DNA from: Gammaproteobacteria bacterium
GTDB taxonomy: Bacteria; Pseudomonadota; Gammaproteobacteria; SZUA-152
Assembly (NCBI GenBank): GCA_024762755.1
Contig: JANTGX010000033.1
Coordinates: 1 to 13,877, forward strand
Reading direction: 5' to 3'
Length of the DNA stretch: 13,877 bases
Shown here: positions 1 to 6,434 of the stretch, one piece after another
How the letters are laid out: each line of letters starts with the position of its first letter
How positions within the stretch are numbered: the stretch's first letter is position 1
Position numbers and translations under genes: made by a program
Notes under the pieces: model-generated
Database searches by the model: none
Told to the model about the DNA's origin: nothing
What the model saw: the letters and a program-made list of their open reading frames with translations, nothing else

Positions 1-269
1 GTAGCCTGGGTTGAGTGAAACGAAACCCGGGGCCGCGGCCACTCCTTCCGGTTTCACAGCGAATTTTCATCCGCAAATAAACGCCGATCACCAATACGGC
101 ATTGGCGACCCTATGCGGATATTTCGAAGGCCCGTGAAAAACACGGAGTGCACGGAGCCACGGAGAAAACCCCACTGAAATACTCCGTGCCTCTGTGGCT
201 CCGTGACCTCCGTGTTTACATCCCGGGGTAGAAAAGCCCCCGGGTTTCACTGCGTTCAAGCCAGGCTAC
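1..269. repeat. Composite of nested inverted repeats, no gene
   Basis: The two ends form an imperfect terminal inverted repeat. Bases 1-32 read gtagcctggg..aaacccgggg and bases 237-269 read ccccgggttt..ccaggctac; the arms match except in the middle, where the 8 bases between TTGA and AAACCC differ. Inside lie a second nested structure (ATCCGCA at 69-75 with TGCGGAT at 114-120, and CCAAT at 91-95 with ATTGG at 101-105) and the long ACGGAG palindrome at 139-217. No coding signal was seen on either strand through base 306. It resembles a REP-type or MITE-like non-autonomous element, but no target-site duplication can be checked because the left end is the window edge. Confidence 0.6.
139..217. 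repeat. ACGGAG palindromic repeat, copy 1
   Basis: The left arm at 139-165 and the reverse complement of the right arm at 191-217 agree at 24 of 27 positions. Each arm carries three spaced copies of the word CACGGAG, or its complement CTCCGTG. A second copy of the same family lies at 12983-13069 between purD and purE. In both copies the right arm is followed within a few bases by CATCCCGGG. If transcribed it would fold into a long stem with a loop of about 25 bases. Function unknown; it behaves as a dispersed intergenic repeat. Confidence 0.75.
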
Positions 270-306
270 GATTTTTTTTGCGCCCTTTGCGCCGTCCGAA
301 AAAGCC

Positions 307-873
307 TCAGTGCTGGTAGGTCCCCACCAGTTCTGCCTCCTCCAACACATGGCCCACCATGGCCTGCAACACCTTGTTCTTGGTCGCAAGACCCAGGTCG
401 GGCAACTCGGTGTCCAGGGCATAGAGCTTGAAGAAATAGCGGTGCCGTCCCACCGGCGGGCAGGGGCCGCCCCAACCGGTGCGCTTCCAATCGTTGAGTC
501 CCTGTTGGGTCCCTGGCGGTAGTTGGCTGTCAGCCACCCCCTCGGGCAGTCCGCTGGTCTCCGGCGGCAGGTTGTACAACACCCAGTGCACCCACACCAT
601 CTTGGGCGCCGCCGGGTCGGGGGCGTCCGGGTCGTCGACGATGAGCACTAGGCTGCGGGTGCCCGGTGGGATGCCGGTCCACTGCAGAGGCGGCGAGATG
701 TCCTCACCGTCACAGGTATAGCGGGGTGGGATCTCACCGCCATGGGAAAAGGCGGGTGACGTGATCTGCAGGCTCATGTGCGGTCTCTCCTCTGCACTCG
801 CCCGACCAGGCTGCGCCATGGACGCAAGCGCCAAGGGCAACAACAGCATGGCCAGGATGTGGGTGGATTTCAT
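307..873 (-). CDS. Exported YbhB/YbcL family (PEBP, Raf kinase inhibitor-like) protein
   Basis: A 188-residue member of the phosphatidylethanolamine-binding protein family. Residues 1-27 form a Sec signal peptide (MKSTH, then a hydrophobic run ending ASA), so the long form should be periplasmic, like E. coli YbcL. The family's ligand pocket is visible: DPDAP at 81-85, VHWVLYNLP at 95-103 with the conserved His, and GGPCPPVGRHRY at 135-146. The length is normal for bacterial members. The chosen start has GGAGGGG 8 bases upstream; in-frame codons continue further upstream but look non-coding. An internal Met33 also has a strong ribosome binding site, so a cytoplasmic form is possible. The biochemical role of bacterial PEBPs is poorly defined. 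It stands alone, 214 bases downstream of the Sel1 gene on the same strand. The family call is secure; the function is not. Confidence 0.93.
   Translation of the reverse strand: MKSTHILAMLLLPLALASMAQPGRASAEERPHMSLQITSPAFSHGGEIPPRYTCDGEDISPPLQWTGIPPGTRSLVLIVDDPDAPDPAAPKMVWVHWVLYNLPPETSGLPEGVADSQLPPGTQQGLNDWKRTGWGGPCPPVGRHRYFFKLYALDTELPDLGLATKNKVLQAMVGHVLEEAELVGTYQH
787..791 (-). promoter_or_regulatory. Internal ribosome binding site in the YbhB/YbcL gene
   Basis: On the minus strand AGGAG lies 9 bases before an in-frame ATG at 777-775, which is Met33 of the long form (MSLQITSP..). Starting here would remove the signal peptide and leave the complete PEBP domain, similar to the cytoplasmic E. 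coli paralogue YbhB. The upstream start at 873 also has a good site, so both may be used. This is inference from sequence only. Confidence 0.4.
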
Positions 874-1087
874 GGTCTCAGCCCCTCCGCGTTCGACGGA
901 CGCCGCGCAGCGATATGCACGCCTTCGCACCCCGCGATGGGGCTGCTGACTTCAGTGTAGTCGCCGCAGAGGACCTGCGGAAGGGAAGCGGAGGGTCGGG
1001 TCGGAGGGGGGTTCGGGGAAGCTGCGGCGTGCCGACAGACGGCCACCCGTCACGCGGGCCGCCCAGGGACGAGGCACGTCCCAGCGC

Positions 1088-1819
1088 CTATTTGTGGGGG
1101 CTGGGTGTGTCCTTGATGAAGGGCATGACATAGTCCTCGATGTATCGCTTGGCCAGTGCCTCGGCCTTGCTGCGACCCACTTCGTCCAGTTGGGTCAGGG
1201 CATATTCCCGACTCATGTCGGCCACTTCGTTGCCCTGGCGCGCCGCGGCCGTCAACCAGGCATAGGCCTGTATGTCGTCCTGCGCCACCCCCTGTCCCTT
1301 GCCATACATCAGACCCAGATTGAGCTGGGCATCCACGTGCCCCTGCTTGGCCGCCGCAGTCCACAGGCGGGCGGCCTCGACGTAGTCCTTCTCGACCCCC
1401 TGACCCAGGTAGTAGAGACCACCCAGGGCCGCCTGTGAGCGGGCATCGCCCTGCTCGGCCAGCTTGCGCCACCAGCGCGCCGCCTCGGCGAAGTCCTGGG
1501 TCACGCCCTGACCGTAGGCATACATCTGCGCCAGGTTGATCTTCGCCGTCACGTTGCCCTGCTCGGCCGCCTTGCGATACCAGTAGGCCGCCTTGGCATA
1601 GTCCCGCTGACGCCCCTGGCCGTCGTAATACATCCAGGCCAGGGCCTGCTGGGCGCGCACATCCCCCGCTTCGGCCAGGCGGGAGAACTCGGCGAAGGCG
1701 GTCTCAAAGTCGCCTTCGTTGGCGGCCTTGGTGGCGGTCTCGAAGTCGGCTTGGCAGAGGGGGGCGACACACAGCAGCGCGAGCAGTGAGACGAGGCGCA
1801 GGGAGGGGAGGAATTTCAT
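1088..1819 (-). CDS. Exported Sel1-like repeat protein
   Basis: A 243-residue protein with a Sec signal peptide (residues 1 to about 24, MKFLPSLRLV.. ending CQA) followed by Sel1-like (TPR-related) repeats of 36 residues. The repeats fall at roughly 53-88, 89-124, 125-160 and 161-196, each with an ALxxMYxxGQGV-like turn and an A-x-x-WxRKAAEQG-like helix. The C-terminal 45 residues are charged and not repetitive. Such proteins act as protein-protein scaffolds in the periplasm; the partner cannot be inferred. The start is not certain: an ATG three codons upstream (1828) is in frame and neither start has a clear ribosome binding site. The 1819 start is preferred because the signal peptide begins cleanly with MKF. 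The gene is divergent from the cytochrome gene. Confidence 0.88.
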   Translation of the reverse strand: MKFLPSLRLVSLLALLCVAPLCQADFETATKAANEGDFETAFAEFSRLAEAGDVRAQQALAWMYYDGQGRQRDYAKAAYWYRKAAEQGNVTAKINLAQMYAYGQGVTQDFAEAARWWRKLAEQGDARSQAALGGLYYLGQGVEKDYVEAARLWTAAAKQGHVDAQLNLGLMYGKGQGVAQDDIQAYAWLTAAARQGNEVADMSREYALTQLDEVGRSKAEALAKRYIEDYVMPFIKDTPSPHK

Positions 1820-2137
1820 GGGAGGCATCCAAAAGACCACAGAAGAGTGCCGCATTCTACGCAATGCCCTGGATGAGGAAAAGCATGCACACGCGCAAAA
1901 AACCCTTCGATCCATGGATAAATAATCGCAATGTCATTCCACTGGAATCACGCGTGTTTTGATCTAGGCTGATGCATGCCGGCTCACACATGCACCCGTC
2001 CGAAGGCCATCAACCCGGCCAAGAGGGATCGGATTCGCGGGTGGCGGTGGCCGCCGGCGAGACAGTCAAAGAACACAACAACAGAATCCAACGCGGCAAT
2101 CGCATCGCCGCCTTCCGATCACCGAGGAGCAATCACC
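1820..2137. promoter_or_regulatory. Divergent intergenic region, Sel1 gene / cytochrome c gene
   Basis: 318 bases with no supported gene. It must carry the promoters of both flanking genes. The stretch around 1905-1950 is much more AT-rich than its surroundings and contains two short perfect palindromes: ATCCATGGAT at 1910-1919 and ATTCCA-C-TGGAAT at 1936-1948. I could not match a convincing -35/-10 pair on either strand. An open frame runs through 1976-2137 into the cytochrome gene, but its translation is rich in R, P and T and precedes a good signal peptide, so I treat it as non-coding. Confidence 0.4.
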
Positions 2138-2470
2138 ATGCCCAACCGCACCATGACCCACGCCATCGTCCTCTCGGCCGCCTTCGTCGGCCTGCCCTTT
2201 GCCAACGGTGTCGCCAATGCCAGCACTGGCGAGGAGGTCTACAAGAAGAGCTGCCGCATGTGCCACGTGCGCGGCATGGCCGGCGCCCCCAAGACCGGCG
2301 ACAAGGCCGCCTGGAAGAAACGCCTGGCCAAGGGCAAGGAAACCCTCTATGAAAACTCCATCAAGGGCTTTCGCGACAAGGGCATGATGCCGGCCCGCGG
2401 CGGTGACTCCAGCCTGTCCGACGAGGAAGTGAAGGCCGCCGTGGACTACATGATCGAACAGTCCCAGTAG
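2138..2470 (+). CDS. Periplasmic class I c-type cytochrome, c5-like
   Basis: A 110-residue monohaem cytochrome carrying electrons in the periplasm. The signal peptide covers about residues 1-28 (hydrophobic core AIVLSAAFVGLPFA, ending ANA). The haem site CRMCH lies at 39-43. The distal Met ligand lies in KGMMPARGG (81-89), a motif typical of cytochrome c5-like proteins. The C-terminal helix (SDEEVKAAVDYMIEQ) is the usual closing helix of the fold. The start is fixed by GAGGAG 8 bases before the ATG; Met6 is a weaker alternative. The gene is monocistronic: a strong terminator follows at 2494. Redox partners cannot be deduced because no oxidase or reductase genes lie in the window. Confidence 0.95.
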   Translation: MPNRTMTHAIVLSAAFVGLPFANGVANASTGEEVYKKSCRMCHVRGMAGAPKTGDKAAWKKRLAKGKETLYENSIKGFRDKGMMPARGGDSSLSDEEVKAAVDYMIEQSQ

Positions 2471-2493
2471 ACCTTATTATTTTATTAACCCCG

Positions 2494-2531
2494 CCATCGC
2501 CCGCGCCGCGGGCGATGGTCCCTTTTCCCTT
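2494..2531 (+). terminator. Rho-independent terminator of the cytochrome gene
   Basis: A perfect 11-bp stem, CCATCGCCCGC at 2494-2504 paired with GCGGGCGATGG at 2508-2518, closes a 3-base loop. It is followed by a pyrimidine tract with a TTTT run (2519-2531). It lies 23 bases after the cytochrome stop codon and isolates that gene from phoD downstream. Confidence 0.75.
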
Positions 2532-2535
2532 CCCC

Positions 2536-2553
2536 CTGTCACCCAGCCTTCAT
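2536..2553 (+). promoter_or_regulatory. Possible Pho-box-like direct repeat upstream of phoD
   Basis: CTGTCAC and CCTTCAT are separated by 4 bases (CCAG), the geometry of a PhoB half-site pair (7-4-7). They match the E. coli half-site CTGTCAT at 6 of 7 and 5 of 7 positions, but the usual AT-rich spacer is absent. It sits about 110 bases before the phosphatase start, where PhoB control would make sense. A chance match is quite possible. Confidence 0.2.
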
Positions 2554-2555
2554 GC

Positions 2556-2573
2556 GAACGCCATCAGGCGTTC
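2556..2573. repeat. Short perfect inverted repeat upstream of phoD
   Basis: GAACGCC at 2556-2562 and GGCGTTC at 2567-2573 form a perfect 7-bp stem with loop ATCA. A second, smaller hairpin (TCGCCA-TCG-TGGCGA) lies at 2606-2620. Both are in the leader between the cytochrome terminator and phoD and could be an operator or leader structure. No known motif was recognised. Confidence 0.35.
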
Positions 2574-2662
2574 ACAAGGCATCGGCATCCTGTCTCCCTG
2601 CCGGATCGCCATCGTGGCGACCATCACCATAGGCACTTCTCGAACATCAGGGAGATCACACC

Positions 2663-4207
2663 ATGAAATCACGTCTGCGCCGTCCCTTACTGCCTGTCGC
2701 CGGCCTGCTCGCCTGCGGCCTGCTCCTTGCTCATGCCGTCCACGCCGACGACGAGCGACCGCCACACCGTCTCGAACAGTCGGCCCTGCCGGTCACCCAC
2801 GGCGTGGCCGCCGGCGACGTGCGCGCGCACAGCGCCGTCATCTGGTCGCGCACCCGGGCCGCCGGCTGGATGCATGTCCAGCTCTGGCAAGACGGCGATG
2901 AGGGCCGTGAACCGCGCCATGGCGCCATCCGCGTGGGGCCCGAGCGCGATTTCACCGGCAAGGTGCGCATGGACGGTCTGCGAGCGGACACCGACTATGC
3001 CTACCGGGTCTGGTTCAGCCGCCACCGCCACGCCCGCCGCGCCCCGGTCGAGGCGCAGCACGGCCGCTTCCATACCGCACCGCAGGCCGGCCGCGCAACG
3101 GCCGTGAACTTTGCCTGGGGCGGCGATCTCGCCGGCCAGAACGTCTGCCGCGACGCCGGTGAGGGCTTTCCCATCTTCGACACCCTCAACGCCATGCCGC
3201 TGGACTTCTTCATCGGTCTGGGCGACATGATCTATGCCGATGGCACCTGCGAGGCCACGGGCCGCTACGGCAATGAGCAGGTTCCGGGTGACTTCGGCAA
3301 ATCGGCCGACATGGCAAGCTACTGGGCCCACTGGAAATACAATCGCGAAGACGCCGCCTATCAGCGCCTGCTGGCCAGCCTGCCCTACTTCGCCATCTGG
3401 GACGACCACGAGGTGGTCAACGACTTCGGTCCCCTGCACGACACCCGCGATGCCCCGCCCTACACCCCCGGCGCGCACCTGCTTCCCCTCGGCCTGCGGG
3501 CCTTCCTCGACTACAACCCGGTGGCCGAGCCGCAAGACCGTCCCCGGCGTCTCTACCGTTCCCTGCGTTGGGGCAAGCACCTCGAGATCTTCGTCCTCGA
3601 CACCCGCCAGTACCGCGACGCCAACGGCGAGAACGACGACCCGACCCTGAAGAAGACCCTGCTCGGCCGCGAGCAGCTTACCTGGCTGAAGGAACGTCTC
3701 AAGGCCTCCGACGCCACCTGGAAGGTGATCGTCTCCAGCGTGCCGATAAGCATCCCCACCGGCTACCCGCCGCAGAACGGCCGCGACGGCTGGTCCAACT
3801 TCGATCAGCAGACCGGCTTCAAGCAGGAACTCCTGGACATCTTCCGCTTCCTGCGCGACCAGCGCATCCACAACAACCTGTGGATCACCACCGATGTGCA
3901 TTTCGCCGAGGTCTTCCGCTACACCCCCTTCGCCGACACGCCGGACTTCAAGGTGCACGAGTTCATCACCGGCCCCCTCAATGCCGGCCTGTTCCCCAAC
4001 CGTGACTACGACCAGACCCTGGGCGCCGAACGCCTGTTCTTCTACGGGCCGGAGAGCAGCAGCGTGCAGGACTACGCCGCGGCGCGCCAGTGGATGAACT
4101 TCGGCAATATCCGCATCGGACGTGACGGCACACTGGAGGCCGCCGTCTACGACGTGGACGGCCACCGCCGGTTCCAGCAGACCCTCTATCCGCACCCCGG
4201 GGACTGA
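2663..4207 (+). CDS. phoD: Secreted PhoD-family alkaline phosphatase / phosphodiesterase
   Basis: A 514-residue enzyme expected to release phosphate from phosphomono- or diesters outside the cytoplasm, using Ca/Fe-type metals as in known PhoD enzymes. Residues 1-28 are a signal peptide with adjacent arginines (LRRPLLPVAG), which may be Tat-type as in characterised PhoD but lacks the full consensus. A PhoD N-terminal beta domain (about 44-140, THGVAAGDV..) precedes the metallophosphatase domain. Metal-site motifs are GGD at 153-155, GLGDMIYAD at 185-193, WDDHEVVND at 246-254, LDTRQYRD at 312-319 and TTDVHF at 409-414, where T replaces the common Gly before DVH. AGGGAG lies 8 bases before the ATG. 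The gene ends 42 bases from the convergent glycosyltransferase stop codon. A possible Pho box upstream is weak. Substrate is not predictable. Confidence 0.93.
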   Translation: MKSRLRRPLLPVAGLLACGLLLAHAVHADDERPPHRLEQSALPVTHGVAAGDVRAHSAVIWSRTRAAGWMHVQLWQDGDEGREPRHGAIRVGPERDFTGKVRMDGLRADTDYAYRVWFSRHRHARRAPVEAQHGRFHTAPQAGRATAVNFAWGGDLAGQNVCRDAGEGFPIFDTLNAMPLDFFIGLGDMIYADGTCEATGRYGNEQVPGDFGKSADMASYWAHWKYNREDAAYQRLLASLPYFAIWDDHEVVNDFGPLHDTRDAPPYTPGAHLLPLGLRAFLDYNPVAEPQDRPRRLYRSLRWGKHLEIFVLDTRQYRDANGENDDPTLKKTLLGREQLTWLKERLKASDATWKVIVSSVPISIPTGYPPQNGRDGWSNFDQQTGFKQELLDIFRFLRDQRIHNNLWITTDVHFAEVFRYTPFADTPDFKVHEFITGPLNAGLFPNRDYDQTLGAERLFFYGPESSSVQDYAAARQWMNFGNIRIGRDGTLEAAVYDVDGHRRFQQTLYPHPGD

Positions 4208-4216
4208 GCGAGACGC

Positions 4217-4251
4217 GACCGCGCGAGCGCCGGAGCGGCGTCCGCGCGGTC
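4217..4251. terminator. Hairpin between convergent phoD and the gtrB-like gene
   Basis: GACCGCGCG (4217-4225) and CGCGCGGTC (4243-4251) form a perfect 9-bp stem. After one mismatch and one G-T wobble, the inner bases continue pairing for 5 bp around a GAG loop. It almost fills the 42-base gap between the two stop codons and overlaps the glycosyltransferase stop. There is no T-run on either side, so it may act with Rho or as an RNA end-protecting hairpin and not as a classical terminator. Confidence 0.45.
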
Positions 4252-5266
4252 AATCCTCCACCGGCCGGCGCGGATCGATACGGCTCGGCGGCTGATACTC
4301 GCGGATGAGGTACAGGGGCCGCCCCTTGGTCTCCTCGAACATGCGGCCGAGGTATTCACCGATCACGCCCAGGGCCATGAGCTGGATGCCGCCGAGAAAC
4401 AGCACCGCCACCAGCAGGGAGGGATAGCCCGCCACGGGGTTTCCGACGACGAGGGTCTGCACGATGATGAACAGGCCATAGAGGAAGGCGCCCAGGGCGG
4501 TGAGGGTTCCCAGGTAGGTGGCCAGCTTGAGCGGCACGGTGCTGAAGGAGGTGATGCCCTCGAGGGCGAAGTCCCACAGGGCGAGGTAGCTCCATTTGCT
4601 CTCGCCCTCCTGCCGCGCTTCGCGCTGATACGGTATGGCCTTCTGTTCGTAGCCGATCCAGGCGAACAGCCCCTTCATGAATCGGTGTCGCTCGCGCAGG
4701 CCGGCCAGGGCGTCCACCGCTCGGCGGCTGAGGAGACGGAAATCACCGGTATCGACGGGAATGGCGACGTGACTGATGCGCCGCATGAGGCGATAGAACA
4801 GGGCCGCCGTGGCCTTCTTCGCCGCGCTCTCGCCGGCGCGCGAGGTGCGCTGGGCATAGACCACGTCGTAGCCCGCCCGCCACTCGTCCAGCAACCGGGG
4901 GATGAGTTCCGGCGGATCCTGCAGATCGGCATCGATGATCACCACGGCATCCCCGCGGGCGTGGTCCAGGCCGGCGGTCATGGCCACCTCCTTGCCGAAG
5001 TTGCGGCTCAGCTCGAGGATGGCGATGTTGGGATCCTGTTCACGCAGGTCCTGCAGCACTACGCTGCTGTAGTCGCTGCTGCCGTCGTCGACGTAGACGA
5101 CCTCGGTGCGGCACTCCAGACCCTGGAGCACCGCCGACAGGCGCCGATGGAAGGTCGCCAACACCGCCTCTTCGTTGTACACCGGCACCACCACGCTCAA
5201 CAGGCAGGCCAGGCCTTCGGGGCGGGGTCCTCGCTGGCCTCGCGCCTCGCGCCTTGCTTCCTTCAT
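4250..5266 (-). CDS. Polyprenyl-phosphate glycosyltransferase, GtrB/ArnC/DPM1-like (GT2)
   Basis: A 338-residue family 2 glycosyltransferase that should transfer a sugar from a nucleotide donor to undecaprenyl phosphate at the inner face of the membrane. Motifs are SVVVPVYNEE at 24-33, VDDGSSD at 59-65, DADLQDP at 112-118 (metal and donor binding), GDFRLLS at 174-180 and RHRFMKG at 193-199. Two C-terminal membrane helices follow (about 250-272 and 282-302), with GEYLGR at 303-308. This is the GtrB/ArnC layout. The start ATG at 5266 overlaps the GtrA stop (ATGA) and has GGGAGGG six bases upstream. The open frame extends further upstream only as antisense-like sequence inside gtrA. It is the last gene of a four-gene operon. 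The sugar is not predictable from sequence. Confidence 0.93.
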   Translation of the reverse strand: MKEARREARGQRGPRPEGLACLLSVVVPVYNEEAVLATFHRRLSAVLQGLECRTEVVYVDDGSSDYSSVVLQDLREQDPNIAILELSRNFGKEVAMTAGLDHARGDAVVIIDADLQDPPELIPRLLDEWRAGYDVVYAQRTSRAGESAAKKATAALFYRLMRRISHVAIPVDTGDFRLLSRRAVDALAGLRERHRFMKGLFAWIGYEQKAIPYQREARQEGESKWSYLALWDFALEGITSFSTVPLKLATYLGTLTALGAFLYGLFIIVQTLVVGNPVAGYPSLLVAVLFLGGIQLMALGVIGEYLGRMFEETKGRPLYLIREYQPPSRIDPRRPVED

Positions 5267-5664
5267 TCCGTGCCCTCCCGAAACACCCAGTAGCGACTCA
5301 GGGCAAAGGTGATGAGGGGCACCACCGCCACCGCCACGAGCAGCGCATAACCATACCAGCCGCCCCACACGTCGACCACCAACCAGGTGATGAACAGATT
5401 GAGCAGGAAGCCGTTCATGGCCACGGCGATGAAGCGGGGCAACATCACCCGATGCGGTCCGTTGGCGGCAAAGGTCCAGCGGTAGTTGAGGCCGTAGGAG
5501 ACCGCCAGGGCGACGACGAAGGCCGGCACCACCGCCGGCACGGGGTCCATGCCCAGCCACTCGATGCAGGCGACGAACACCGTGGCATGGGTGGCGGTGG
5601 CCAGGCCGCCGGTGATGGCGAAACGGGTCAGGGCGGCATAGGGGACACGTCGCCACGGCGCCAT
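5263..5664 (-). CDS. GtrA-like family membrane protein (putative lipid-linked sugar flippase)
   Basis: A 133-residue protein with four predicted membrane helices, the size and layout of the GtrA family. GtrA is thought to flip undecaprenyl-phosphate sugars to the periplasm. Family signatures are RFAITGGLATATHA near 14-27, SYGLNYRWTF near 57-66, RFIAV..NGFLLN in the third helix region, and the terminal LSRYWVF near 123-129. Its start shares one base with the methyltransferase stop (TGATG), and its stop overlaps the glycosyltransferase start by four bases (ATGA), so all three are probably translated in a coupled way. A GtrA next to a GtrB-like enzyme is the classic pairing of gtr glucosylation modules. 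The ribosome binding site is weak, consistent with coupling. Confidence 0.9.
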   Translation of the reverse strand: MAPWRRVPYAALTRFAITGGLATATHATVFVACIEWLGMDPVPAVVPAFVVALAVSYGLNYRWTFAANGPHRVMLPRFIAVAMNGFLLNLFITWLVVDVWGGWYGYALLVAVAVVPLITFALSRYWVFREGTE

Positions 5665-6422
5665 CAGCGAGGGGCCTTTTCCAGCACCGCGATGAGCGAC
5701 ACGCCGACGGGCAGCGGAACCCGCCCCAAGAGGTGACGCTCGGCGGCGAACAGGTACTGCAGCAGGCCGTTGAGCGGCGCCGGTGGCAAGGCCAGTTCGC
5801 CGCCCACCTCGTCGGCCGCCGCGCCCCGGCCGGCCGACGGCAGGGCCTTGTGCATCAGGCGCACGGCGGCCACGGCGGGGAACAGGCTGCTGTTGTAGTA
5901 GCTCATCCAGCGCGGCCGCAGGCCGGTCGCCGCGATCACCGCGCGCAGGCCCCGGGCGCGGTAGCGGCGGTGGTGGTGGTGCTCTTCGTCGTGCGGTCCC
6001 CAGAGGAAAGGGAAGGCCGGCACCGTGAGCAGCAACTGCCCGTCGGGGGCGAGCAGCGCGCCCAGGGCCTGCAGACTGGCACGGTCGTCTTCGAGGTGTT
6101 CCAGGACATCCAGCAGGGTGATGAGCCGAAAGCTCTGCGGGGCAAAGGGCATGGCCCCCGGCAGGGCCCCGCGCACCACTGGGCAGATCCCCCGCGCGCG
6201 CGCCAGGTCCGCCGCCCCGGCGTCGTACTCGACCCCCACCGGCGCGCCGAAGGTACTCAACATGGGCAGGTTGCCGCCGGTGCCGCAGCCGGCGTCGAGG
6301 ATGCGGGCGTCGGCCGGCAGATCGAGACGGCGGATCATCTCGGCGACGATGCGCCGCCGGCCGGTGAACCACCAATGGCGGTCCTCCAGGGTGCGCATCT
6401 GGGCATACAGGGCGTCATGCAT
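5664..6422 (-). CDS. Class I SAM-dependent methyltransferase
   Basis: A 252-residue methyltransferase with the Rossmann fold. The SAM-binding motif I LDAGCGTGGN is at 42-51, the acidic end of strand 2 is E65 (GVEYD), and motif IV region ITLLDVLEHLEDD is at 101-113, followed by LLLTVPAFPFLWGPHDEEHHHHRRY-type sequence (131-154). The VPA..LW..HD..HHHRRY stretch is frequent in methyltransferases of sugar or lipid gene clusters. GAGGAG lies 8 bases before the ATG and overlaps the stop codon of the upstream gene, which ends 12 bases away. Its stop overlaps the GtrA start. The substrate is unknown; context suggests a lipid, glycan or sugar intermediate. The class is certain, the target is not. Confidence 0.93.
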   Translation of the reverse strand: MHDALYAQMRTLEDRHWWFTGRRRIVAEMIRRLDLPADARILDAGCGTGGNLPMLSTFGAPVGVEYDAGAADLARARGICPVVRGALPGAMPFAPQSFRLITLLDVLEHLEDDRASLQALGALLAPDGQLLLTVPAFPFLWGPHDEEHHHHRRYRARGLRAVIAATGLRPRWMSYYNSSLFPAVAAVRLMHKALPSAGRGAAADEVGGELALPPAPLNGLLQYLFAAERHLLGRVPLPVGVSLIAVLEKAPR

Positions 6423-6434
6423 GGCTGGCGCTCC

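Noticed and set aside
1..306. Structured RNA gene or riboswitch in the left-end repeats
   Set aside because: The hairpins are explained by inverted repeat elements, and the downstream gene points toward this region, so there is no leader for it to control.
1958..1973. FNR-like box (TTGAT..) upstream of the cytochrome gene
   Set aside because: The right half does not match ATCAA and the spacing is wrong, so I do not call it.
1976..2137. Upstream extension of the cytochrome gene
   Set aside because: It would place 54 polar residues before a good signal peptide; the ATG at 2138 has GAGGAG at ideal spacing.
2687..4195. Long open frame (502 codons) on the minus strand opposite phoD
   Set aside because: It is exactly antisense to a well-supported PhoD gene. 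GC-rich codon usage leaves the opposite frame open, and its translation has low-complexity V/A/G-rich sequence with no family motif.
5267..5656. Upstream extension of the GtrB-like gene by 130 codons
   Set aside because: The extension lies inside gtrA and encodes H/R/G-rich sequence; the ATG at 5266 has a ribosome binding site and a normal GT2 N-terminus.
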